From Prevotellaceae bacterium UBA5903 (GTDB taxonomy: Bacteria > Bacteroidota > Bacteroidia > Bacteroidales > Bacteroidaceae): a DNA stretch of 12,952 nucleotides. The position numbers and the translations under genes are program-made. The notes beneath the pieces are model-generated. The model was not told the DNA's origin and made no database searches. It worked only from the letters and a program-made list of their open reading frames with translations. Position 1 is the first letter of the stretch, and the number at the start of each line of letters is the position of its first letter. The DNA lies in NCBI GenBank assembly GCA_002431845.1, contig DJEH01000125.1, forward strand, positions 550 to 13,501, written 5' to 3'. Positions 1-6,589 of the stretch are shown piece by piece.

Positions 1-320
1 CCTGACTTGCTGATGTAACTAGGATCAATGGCTATAGCCAACAGCCCGTTCATATTCAAGTAACGGCGAGAAAGGGAAAGATTAAACTTTACCCAGTTGA
101 TGCATTTGGCCCTACTGCGGTTGAAGTTTGTCCTGTAGGTCTGCTCACAATGGGTGCCGTAACGCTCCATTTGTGTGAAATTTATCTTTCTTTGTATTGC
201 CATGTACAATAAAAGTATTTCCATGAGAAGGTTCTCGAAAGTTTTGCCTAACTTTGCTGATGAACTTTTGATAGCATCTCTGCAGATTTCCGTATATTGG
301 TTGAGTGGTTCTGATGTCAT
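1..320 (-). CDS. IS4-family DDE transposase, N-terminal part (3' end outside window)
   Basis: A minus-strand frame opens at an ATG at 318-320, preceded by an in-frame TAA at 327-329, and stays open for 106 codons to the window edge. The translation begins MTSEPLNQYTEICRDAIKS. It continues with an alpha-helical, basic segment containing MERYGTHCEQTYR (about residues 52-64) and ends with LLAIAIDPSYISKS. In IS4-type transposases of Bacteroidota the phrase IDPSYISK carries the first catalytic aspartate of the DDE triad. The remaining catalytic residues would lie beyond the left edge. The family call rests on this motif and on the helical N-terminal domain as I recall them, not on a database search. 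Whether the full gene is intact cannot be seen. Confidence 0.72.
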   Translation of the reverse strand, partial: MTSEPLNQYTEICRDAIKSSSAKLGKTFENLLMEILLLYMAIQRKINFTQMERYGTHCEQTYRTNFNRSRAKCINWVKFNLSLSRRYLNMNGLLAIAIDPSYISKS

Positions 321-440
321 TTTACTTTAAGCCTTGAGAACTATAAAGTTACTGATAATCAGCCACTTAACCAAATTTTATTAGTTATATTACGTTAATT
401 AACTCTCTCATTTTCAAACGATTACATTAGAATTAACAGA
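1..440 (-). mobile_element. End of an IS4-type insertion sequence (partial, runs off the left edge)
   Basis: This stretch contains the start of a minus-strand transposase gene and an AT-rich non-coding end of about 110 bases. The plus-strand CsgG-like reading frame is blocked by a TAA stop at 396-398 and begins to look like its family only from about 444, so the element boundary should lie between about 399 and 443; the end given here is approximate. The other end of the element is outside the window, so I could not match terminal inverted repeats or a target-site duplication. The transposase points away from the interrupted operon, so its own transcription would not read into it. I saw no clear outward TAnnTTTG promoter in 320-443. 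Confidence 0.7.
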
Positions 441-443
441 GTA

Positions 444-1217
444 TTGCAATATGGCAAGGGCATTTTTTACGACAAAGAAAACGACCCTATGGGCAAGCAA
501 GCCCTCGACATTCTGTCGGCCAAACTTGCAGCATCAGGCAAGTTCTTACTCTTAGAGCGTAGCGACCTTAACAGTTTACTTGCCGAGTGTCAGAAAGGCG
601 AAAACGTAGCATCAACGCTCGGTGCCGACTACATGATTATAGGCTCTATCACAGAGTTTGGCCGCAAGGACACAGGCAAGAATAGAGTGTTTTCTTCGCA
701 AAAAACACAAACCGTTGAGGCTGCCGTAGCTGTGCGCTTAGTAGACGTGTCTACCGGTCTAATCATTTACTCTGGCGAGGGTAAAGGCTCGGCCGAAATT
801 ACAACCAAAACCACGATGGGCGTGGGCGGACAAGCTGGTTACGACGCAACCCTTAGCGACAAGGCTATATCAGAGGCTATAGGACAATTGGTAGAAAACA
901 TTATCAACAAGTGTACCAATAGTCCGTGGAAAACCTACTTCTTGTCGTGCGACAACGATGGTGTGTTGATAGCAGGAGGCAAGAGCCAAGGCATCAAAGA
1001 GGGCATGACCTTTGCCGTAAAAACCAAAGGGAAAAAGGTGAAAAATCCGCAAACAGGCATCATGATAACCCTACCTGGCAAAACGGTGGGAACGATTAAA
1101 GTTATATCAACAGGCGGCGATACCCCCGAAACCGAATACTCATTTGTTGAACTAAACAGCCAAGAAAAGATCGATGCATCTAACATGGGCACGTTTATAA
1201 TTGAAGAAAATAAATGA
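444..1217 (+). CDS. CsgG-family outer-membrane protein, 5'-truncated remnant
   Basis: CsgG-family proteins are outer-membrane lipoproteins; E. coli CsgG forms the curli secretion channel. The visible product (257 aa if the TTG at 444 is read as a start) begins LQYGKGIFYDKENDPMGKQA. It keeps the typical segments GKFLLLERSDLNSLL (about 33-47), GADYMIIGSITEFG (60-73), a VRLVDVSTG strand (98-106) and VGGQAGYDATLSDKAI (128-143). A C-terminal domain of about 95 residues follows from WKTYF (162 on). The signal peptide, lipobox and first strand, about 50-60 residues, are absent, and an in-frame TAA at 396-398 shuts the frame just upstream. The first family-like residue sits next to the insertion-sequence end, so I infer disruption by that insertion. 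The remaining protein could not be lipidated or exported, and is probably non-functional even if translated from the TTG or from the ATG at 489. It overlaps the next gene by ATGA (1214-1217). Confidence 0.82.
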   Translation: MQYGKGIFYDKENDPMGKQALDILSAKLAASGKFLLLERSDLNSLLAECQKGENVASTLGADYMIIGSITEFGRKDTGKNRVFSSQKTQTVEAAVAVRLVDVSTGLIIYSGEGKGSAEITTKTTMGVGGQAGYDATLSDKAISEAIGQLVENIINKCTNSPWKTYFLSCDNDGVLIAGGKSQGIKEGMTFAVKTKGKKVKNPQTGIMITLPGKTVGTIKVISTGGDTPETEYSFVELNSQEKIDASNMGTFIIEENK

Positions 1218-1549
1218 AAAAGTTACTCATTCTTTTCGTCTTACCCTTGCTCTTAATGGGCTGTAAGGTCAACTATCCCGTTTCGCAACAAAGCGGAAAA
1301 GAAGATATGGCATTCCTACTCTTTGTGAGTGGCGACAAATATGCTGGCAAAGACATACAGGTGACTATCGACGAGGCTCAACCCTTTGCAGCCAAAGTGG
1401 TAAAGCAAAAGCAAGCTAACCGAAAAGGCACCCAATATGGTGTGGCAACAGGCGCCCGTACGCTAAAGGTGACGTGTGATGGCAAAATAATTTATCAAAA
1501 AAAGGTGTTTTTATCAACACAAGAAGTTAAACAAATCATACTACCATGA
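1214..1549 (+). CDS. Small lipoprotein of unknown family
   Basis: This 111-aa protein has a classical lipoprotein signal: basic MKK, a hydrophobic core, and the lipobox LLMGC with the lipidated cysteine at residue 17. The residues after the cysteine (KVNYPVSQQ) lack the acidic surface-export signal of Bacteroidota surface lipoproteins, so it is probably anchored in the outer membrane facing the periplasm. The mature part of about 95 residues looks beta-rich (AFLLFVSGD, DIQVTIDEAQPF, ARTLKVTCDGKIIYQKKVFL), suggesting one small beta-sandwich domain. I do not recognise a named family. It starts in the ATGA that ends the CsgG-like gene and ends in the ATGA that starts the next, so it is translationally coupled to both and probably acts with them. 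The upstream insertion may reduce its expression. Confidence 0.85.
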   Translation: MKKLLILFVLPLLLMGCKVNYPVSQQSGKEDMAFLLFVSGDKYAGKDIQVTIDEAQPFAAKVVKQKQANRKGTQYGVATGARTLKVTCDGKIIYQKKVFLSTQEVKQIILP

Positions 1550-1902
1550 CAAAGAATATAATCGTTGCTGCAGTGGCTATACTGGCCTTGAGTTCGTGTG
1601 CCACCTCTCATAGCACCAAAGCTCTATACTCTTGGTACGACTATGAGGATGCCACCTATCAGTATAGCAAAAAACACACAGACGAACTGCAAGTAAAGGT
1701 GCTTGAACAATACAAAAAACTTGTTGAAAACCAAAAAGCTCTGCGTGGCATAGTGCCTCCAGGCATGTATGCAGAGTATGGCTACTTGCTCTATAAAACA
1801 GGCAAAAAGCAAGAGGGGCTCTCGTTCTTAAAGAAAGAGATTGCACTCTATCCAGAGTCTGAAAAGTACATTTCGCGAATTATTAAACAACTCGAAAAAT
1901 GA
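1546..1902 (+). CDS. DUF4810 domain-containing lipoprotein
   Basis: This 118-aa protein carries a lipoprotein signal ending LALSSC, with the cysteine at residue 18. The mature protein opens with the aromatic segment ALYSWYDYEDATYQYSK (about 26-42), the hallmark I associate with DUF4810 (pattern LYxWxxYxxxxYxY). A helical part then contains PPGMYAEYGYLLYKTGKK and QEGLSFLKKEIALYPESE, which resembles a single tetratricopeptide-like helical hairpin. DUF4810 proteins usually sit between a CsgG-like and a DUF799 gene, as here. No biochemical role is established that I know of; an accessory role for the CsgG-like partner is an inference. Four-base ATGA overlaps on both sides indicate coupled translation. 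There is no acidic surface-export signal after the cysteine. Confidence 0.87.
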   Translation: MTKNIIVAAVAILALSSCATSHSTKALYSWYDYEDATYQYSKKHTDELQVKVLEQYKKLVENQKALRGIVPPGMYAEYGYLLYKTGKKQEGLSFLKKEIALYPESEKYISRIIKQLEK

Positions 1903-2570
1903 ACAAGTTATTAGCTTTAGCTCTTATCCTTATATCCTTAGTGTCGTGTACAGCCACTAAAACATTGGGCGAGCAATACCCAGAGATGTATGCCGAAAAA
2001 CCGCTTACCATCGCCATTATGCCGCCTATTAACCAAACTACTCATGCCGAGGCAAAGGACTATTTTTACACCACCATGTATATGCCTCTTTGCGAAAAAG
2101 GTTACTATGTTTTCTCACCATATCTTACGATGGAGATGTTTCAACAAGAGAGTGCATACGATGCCGAAATGTTTCTTGACAAAGACTTAACCCAATTCAG
2201 AAACGTGCTGAATGCAGATGCAGCCATGTTTACCATCATTAAATCGTGGAAGAGAAGCAAACTGGCAGGTGCACTTACTGTAAAGATTGAATATATTTTG
2301 CGTTCGACCAAAACGGGCAAAACACTCTACAACCGCGAAGGAAACATCAGCGTAGACACCAGCGTGAAAGGTGGAAACGGAGGTTGGGGATCGCTCGTAG
2401 GCTTGATTGCTACAGCCGTAAAAACGGCAGCAACCGACAAGGTTGTGGCAGGAAGAAAATGCAATGCATTCGTCCTCTCAGACCTCCCTGCAGGCAAGTA
2501 TTCGCCTAACTTTGAAAAGGATGCACAATTTCCCGCTGGAAAGAAAAAAGTGAGTGCAACGGTTAAGTAA
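1899..2570 (+). CDS. DUF799 (GNA1162-type) lipoprotein
   Basis: This 223-aa protein has a signal peptide with lipobox SLVSC (cysteine 17). The mature part begins with PLTIAIMPPINQTTHAEAKD (about 35-54) and continues with MPLCEKGYYVFSPYLTMEM, LNADAAMFTIIKSW and VKIEYILRSTKTGKTLYNREG (about 127-147). This is the order of conserved strands in DUF799, whose known member is the Neisseria vaccine antigen GNA1162. That family resembles the nucleotide-free fold also used by CsgG and TolB N-terminal domains. A glycine-rich segment, VKGGNGGWGSLVGLIATAVK, may be a membrane-associating stretch. The C-terminal tail from about 200 is basic and probably disordered. The gene overlaps the DUF4810 gene by ATGA, is the last of the operon, and is followed by a hairpin terminator. 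The exact function is unknown; membership of an outer-membrane complex with the CsgG-like protein is an inference from constant gene neighbourhood. Confidence 0.88.
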   Translation: MNKLLALALILISLVSCTATKTLGEQYPEMYAEKPLTIAIMPPINQTTHAEAKDYFYTTMYMPLCEKGYYVFSPYLTMEMFQQESAYDAEMFLDKDLTQFRNVLNADAAMFTIIKSWKRSKLAGALTVKIEYILRSTKTGKTLYNREGNISVDTSVKGGNGGWGSLVGLIATAVKTAATDKVVAGRKCNAFVLSDLPAGKYSPNFEKDAQFPAGKKKVSATVK

Positions 2571-2604
2571 TAACAAAGCGAACAAACCTCTGTAAGTATA
2601 ATTA

Positions 2605-2653
2605 AGCAGCATCTCGTTCTGTGTAGTATCATCAGGATGAGGTGCTGCTTTTT
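2605..2653 (+). terminator. Rho-independent terminator of the lipoprotein operon
   Basis: AGCAGCATCTC (2605-2615) pairs with GAGGTGCTGCT (2639-2649) over 11 positions with one G-U wobble. The loop is 23 bases and a run of five T (2649-2653) follows. It lies 35 bases after the DUF799 stop, where an operon end is expected. The loop is longer than usual, which lowers confidence a little. Confidence 0.7.
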
Positions 2654-2852
2654 GCTGAGATAATATACATTTTACAAAAAGCTACTTTTAAAAAACGCAA
2701 ATAGTAGCCCATATATCGTATATTATTTATATCTTAGCTTGTTAAAATGGTGTGTTGCGCATTTACTCTACAAAGCGATGCTTTATTCAACTGAAAATCA
2801 TACCGCACCACTGTTTATCCTCAACAAGCAAATAAAAAAATGATATATAAGC
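2654..2852 (+). other. AT-rich intergenic region upstream of recJ; promoter expected but not resolved
   Basis: About 200 bases separate the operon terminator from recJ, and a recJ-recQ promoter must lie here. The closest -7-like string is TATCTTAG at 2730-2737, one mismatch from TAnnTTTG, but no TTTG sits at the right distance upstream. TACATTTT near 2668 is another one-mismatch string. Neither is convincing. The leader before the recJ ATG is A-rich (AATAAAAAAATGATATATAAGC) without a clear Shine-Dalgarno sequence, which is normal in Bacteroidota. Confidence 0.35.
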
Positions 2853-4571
2853 ATGAACTACAAATGGAACTACGAAAGTCCCGCGCCCGATGTTGCGGTG
2901 GCTGAAGCAGAACTTGCGCACCAACTGGGTCTACATCCAGTGTTTGGCAAGTTGCTCTTCGACCGTGGCATAACAACGCTACAAGAGGCGCGTCGCTTCT
3001 TTCGTCCACAGCTTACAGAACTGCACGACCCTTTTTTGATGAATGATATGCAGGTGGCTGTAGACCGCTTGAACAAGGCTATGGGGCGCAAGGAGCGCAT
3101 CCTGGTGTATGGCGACTACGATGTTGATGGATGCACGGCTGTGGCACTCGTCTACAAGTTTCTGCAACAATACTACTCAAACATTGACTACTATATCCCC
3201 GACAGATACGAAGAAGGCTACGGCATATCAAAGAAGGGAATAGACTTTGCAGCGCAAACAGGGGTGGGGCTAATTATTGTGTTAGACTGTGGCATTAAGG
3301 CCATTGAAGAGATAGCTTACGCCAAAAGCCGTGGCATCGACTTTATCATTTGCGACCATCACGTGCCCGACGACGAACTTCCGTGCGCTGCAGCCATACT
3401 CAACCCCAAACGCATCGATAACCACTATCCCGACACAAACCTCTCGGGATGCGGCGTAGGCTTTAAATTTATGCAAGCTTTTGCAGCAAGCAATGGCATA
3501 GAGTTTAACAAACTCACAGCCTTGCTCGACCTTTGTGCAGTGAGCATAGCCTCAGACATTGTGCCCGTTATGGGCGAGAACCGCATCCTTGCTTACAACG
3601 GATTGCGCTGCCTAAATTCTAACCCAAGCATAGGGCTACAAGCCATCATCGAAGTGTGCGGACTAACCGATAGAGAGCTGACAATGAACGACATTATCTT
3701 TAAGATAGGGCCGCGCATCAACGCATCGGGACGTATGCAAAATGGTAAGGAAGCGGTAGAACTATTGGTAGAAAAAGACTTTCAAACTGCTATTGAAAAA
3801 GCTGAACGCATCAACCTCTACAACGAGGCCCGTAAGGACCTTGACAAGCAAATGACCGAAGAGGCGGTGGAACAAGTGAGAGACCTACCCGAACTTGACA
3901 AGCGTCGTAGCATCGTAATCTACAACGAGGCATGGCACAAGGGAGTGATTGGTATTGTAGCCTCAAGGCTAACAGAGCAGTACTATCGTCCAGCGGTGGT
4001 GCTCACTCGTTCGGAAGGTATGGCCACAGGGTCGGCACGCTCGGTGTCGGGCTTTGATGTGTATAAGGCAGTACAAAGCTGCCAAGACTTGCTCGAAAAC
4101 TTTGGCGGACACACTTATGCTGCTGGTCTGACACTGCCTGTTGAGCACTTACAAGAGTTTTCAAAACGTTTTGAAACATACGTGGCTGAGCATATACGCA
4201 ACGAACAAACGCAAGCAAGTTTAGACATCGACGCTTATTTAGACTTTAAGGATGTTACTTTCGACTTTTATCAGCAGCTGCGTAAGTTCGCTCCCTTTGG
4301 GCCAACCAATGCCAAACCTATCTTCTGCACCAAGAAAGTATACGATTATGGCACCAGCAAAGTAGTGGGACGCGGACAGGAACACATCAAACTCGAACTG
4401 GTAGACAACAAAAGCAACAACGTAATGAATGGCATTGCTTTTGGACAAAGTTCGCAAGCACGCTACATCAAAACTAAACGAGCTTTCGACATTTGCTACA
4501 CAATTGAAGAAAACACGCATAAGCGTGGCGAGGTGCAACTGCAAATAGACGACATACGCCCCAGTGTGTGA
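2853..4571 (+). CDS. recJ: Single-stranded-DNA-specific 5'-3' exonuclease RecJ
   Basis: RecJ is a metal-dependent exonuclease that degrades single-stranded DNA 5' to 3' in RecF-pathway recombination, mismatch repair and base-excision repair. The 572-aa length is close to the usual 570-580. The DHH phosphoesterase domain shows motif I YGDYDVDGCTAVALVY (86-101), the aspartate motif VLDCGIKA (143-150) and the DHH triad ICDHHVPDDE (166-175). GPRINASGRM is at 286-295. The DHHA1 part shows WHKGVIGIVASRL (361-373), GSARSVSGFD (393-402) and FGGHTYAAGLTL (417-428). From about 455 to the end there is an OB-fold-like C-terminal domain with FAPFGPTNAKPIF. All expected metal-binding residues appear present. 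The ATG at 2853 fits the family N-terminus. recQ starts 42 bases downstream on the same strand, so the two probably form one transcript with linked repair roles. Confidence 0.97.
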   Translation: MNYKWNYESPAPDVAVAEAELAHQLGLHPVFGKLLFDRGITTLQEARRFFRPQLTELHDPFLMNDMQVAVDRLNKAMGRKERILVYGDYDVDGCTAVALVYKFLQQYYSNIDYYIPDRYEEGYGISKKGIDFAAQTGVGLIIVLDCGIKAIEEIAYAKSRGIDFIICDHHVPDDELPCAAAILNPKRIDNHYPDTNLSGCGVGFKFMQAFAASNGIEFNKLTALLDLCAVSIASDIVPVMGENRILAYNGLRCLNSNPSIGLQAIIEVCGLTDRELTMNDIIFKIGPRINASGRMQNGKEAVELLVEKDFQTAIEKAERINLYNEARKDLDKQMTEEAVEQVRDLPELDKRRSIVIYNEAWHKGVIGIVASRLTEQYYRPAVVLTRSEGMATGSARSVSGFDVYKAVQSCQDLLENFGGHTYAAGLTLPVEHLQEFSKRFETYVAEHIRNEQTQASLDIDAYLDFKDVTFDFYQQLRKFAPFGPTNAKPIFCTKKVYDYGTSKVVGRGQEHIKLELVDNKSNNVMNGIAFGQSSQARYIKTKRAFDICYTIEENTHKRGEVQLQIDDIRPSV

Positions 4572-4613
4572 GATGGGCATAATAGTGTTTATAAAGAGTA
4601 ATTAATTGCATAT

Positions 4614-6542
4614 ATGAACGGCAACCTTCAGCAATGGACCGCTGTACTGAAACGCTATTGGGGGTACAACTCCTTTAGAGGTATACAACAGCAGATTATT
4701 GAAAGCATATCGCAGGGGCACGACACGCTGGGGCTTATGCCTACAGGCGGTGGTAAGAGCGTTACCTTTCAGGTGCCAACGCTTTGTATGGAGGGCATGT
4801 GTCTTGTGGTGACGCCGCTCATTGCATTGATGAAAGACCAAGTGCAGAACCTTAAGGCGCGTGGCATTCGGGCAGCAGCAATCTATTCAGGACAGTCGCG
4901 TACAGAGGTGGCGTTGCATCTCGACAACGCTGTATTTGGTGCATACAAGTTTCTTTACGTGTCGCCCGAGCGTTTAGCTACCCCTTTATTCTTAAACAAA
5001 GTGCAGCGCATGAAGGTGTGTCTCATCACGGTAGACGAGGCTCATTGCATCTCGCAATGGGGCTACGACTTTCGTCCACACTACTTGCGCATTGCCGATG
5101 TGCGTCGCATCTTGCCCCAAGTACCCGTGTTGGCTCTCACTGCTACAGCACCGCCAAGAGTAGTGGACGACATTCAGCAGCGACTGCAATTTAGGCCAGA
5201 TAGCCAGGTGTTCAAAATGAGTTTTGAACGCAAAAACCTTCACTACATAGTGCGGCATGTTGAGGATAAAGAGGCGCAACTTATCCACATTTTAACTCAT
5301 GTAGAAGGCTCGGCTATTGTTTATACACGCTCTCGTAAGGGCACACGCATCGTAGCCGAAATGCTCAATGCACACAACATTCTTTCGCTTTACTACCACG
5401 CAGGCCTATCCACACTTGATAAGGATACACGTCAAGCAGCGTGGCAAGCCGACGATGTGAGGGTAATGGTGGCAACCAATGCCTTTGGTATGGGCATTGA
5501 TAAACCCGATGTTAGGCTTGTGGTGCACATGGATGTGCCCGACTCTATAGAGGCTTATTTTCAAGAAGCCGGACGTGGCGGACGCGATGGAGAAGTGGCT
5601 TATGCCGTGCTACTCTACGATAATAATGATGCACGAAGGCTACGTTCGCGTGTGCCTCAAACCTTTCCTGACAAAGAGTATATACGCAAGGTATATACCG
5701 ACCTGGCCAGTTTTTATCAGATAGCAGAGGGCGAGGCTGACGGCCGAACTTTCGATTTTAATATCAATAGGTTCTGTCATGTGTTTAAGCACCACCCTGT
5801 TATGCTAGTGAGTGCACTCAATTTACTTACGCGTGCGGGCTATATCTATTTTAGTCTTGAAGACCAAAACTCGTCGCGTATGATGTTTTTGGTGCGCCGC
5901 GACGAACTTTATCATATCGACTATTTAGACGCTTCGGAAGAGCGAATACTCAATGCGTTAATGCGCAAAAATGGCGGTTTCTTTACAGACTATATCTCTA
6001 TTGATGAAGACGAAATAGCGACTGATTGCAACCTAACGCGCGAGGTGGTGTACGATAAACTTTGCAACATGACACGGCTTAGAATTATCAACTATGTGCC
6101 TCATAAAAACTTGCCACAAGTTACTTACACACAGAGGCGCATAGATACGCAATACGTAGAGTTGCGCCCCGAGGTTTACGAGCAGCGCATGCAACTTTAC
6201 AAAGAGCGTATAGAGGCCATGGTGGGTTATTTTACCGAAACATCCGAGTGTCGCAGTCGCTACTTGCTTCATTACTTCGACGATGATGCGCCCGATTGTG
6301 GCTATTGCGACGTATGTATAGCGAAAGAAATGGATGCTGCGGTGGGCAATGGACTGAGTGAAAACGATTTGCAAACAGCCATAACGCATATTATGCAAGT
6401 GCTTTCGGATGATGAACCGCACGATATTTCAACTCTTAAAACCTCTGATATGAAAAGTGCTATATTCGATATGGCTCTGCAACAACTCATAGCAGATGAA
6501 AAGATAAACTACGTGGGTACAAAAATAAAGCGAACAGTGTAA
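4614..6542 (+). CDS. recQ: RecQ-family ATP-dependent DNA helicase (Bacteroidota type)
   Basis: RecQ is a 3'-5' superfamily 2 helicase that unwinds recombination and stalled-fork intermediates, often with topoisomerase III. In this 642-aa protein the helicase core shows motif 0 YNSFRGIQQQII (18-29), Walker A PTGGGKS (43-49), the DEAH box with the RecQ aromatic loop DEAHCISQWGYDFRPHYL (141-158), motif III ALTATA (174-179), motif V TNAFGMGIDKPD (288-299) and motif VI QEAGRGGRDG (317-326). A winged-helix-like stretch lies at about 440-500. The zinc-binding cysteines come after it: C546, C562, C565 and C568 (CRSRYLLHYF then CGYCDVC). In E. coli RecQ the zinc site directly follows the helicase core, so this late position marks the Bacteroidota subtype. 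No clear HRDC domain follows; the last 70 residues are a short helical tail. The stop codon overlaps a strong terminator hairpin. Confidence 0.96.
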   Translation: MNGNLQQWTAVLKRYWGYNSFRGIQQQIIESISQGHDTLGLMPTGGGKSVTFQVPTLCMEGMCLVVTPLIALMKDQVQNLKARGIRAAAIYSGQSRTEVALHLDNAVFGAYKFLYVSPERLATPLFLNKVQRMKVCLITVDEAHCISQWGYDFRPHYLRIADVRRILPQVPVLALTATAPPRVVDDIQQRLQFRPDSQVFKMSFERKNLHYIVRHVEDKEAQLIHILTHVEGSAIVYTRSRKGTRIVAEMLNAHNILSLYYHAGLSTLDKDTRQAAWQADDVRVMVATNAFGMGIDKPDVRLVVHMDVPDSIEAYFQEAGRGGRDGEVAYAVLLYDNNDARRLRSRVPQTFPDKEYIRKVYTDLASFYQIAEGEADGRTFDFNINRFCHVFKHHPVMLVSALNLLTRAGYIYFSLEDQNSSRMMFLVRRDELYHIDYLDASEERILNALMRKNGGFFTDYISIDEDEIATDCNLTREVVYDKLCNMTRLRIINYVPHKNLPQVTYTQRRIDTQYVELRPEVYEQRMQLYKERIEAMVGYFTETSECRSRYLLHYFDDDAPDCGYCDVCIAKEMDAAVGNGLSENDLQTAITHIMQVLSDDEPHDISTLKTSDMKSAIFDMALQQLIADEKINYVGTKIKRTV

Positions 6543-6560
6543 ATACACACTGTTCGCTTT
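6527..6560. terminator. Bidirectional terminator between convergent recQ and topB
   Basis: AAAGCGAACAGTGT (6527-6540) is a perfect 14-bp inverted repeat of ACACTGTTCGCTTT (6547-6560), with a six-base loop. On the plus strand it is followed by TTTGTTATTATTAT, and on the minus strand by CTTTATTTTTGT, so both directions have T-rich tails. The recQ stop codon (6540-6542) starts on the last base of the left arm and runs into the loop. The topB stop lies 30 bases away on the other strand. Confidence 0.87.
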
Positions 6561-6589
6561 GTTATTATTATACTAATATGGTAGCCCTT

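Noticed and set aside
320..443. Outward promoter at the insertion-sequence end driving the lipoprotein operon
   Set aside because: No TAnnTTTG match with a paired -33 element was seen; the closest strings have two or more mismatches.
2730..2737. TATCTTAG as the recJ promoter
   Set aside because: One mismatch to TAnnTTTG and no TTTG at the usual upstream distance; in such AT-rich sequence it may be chance.
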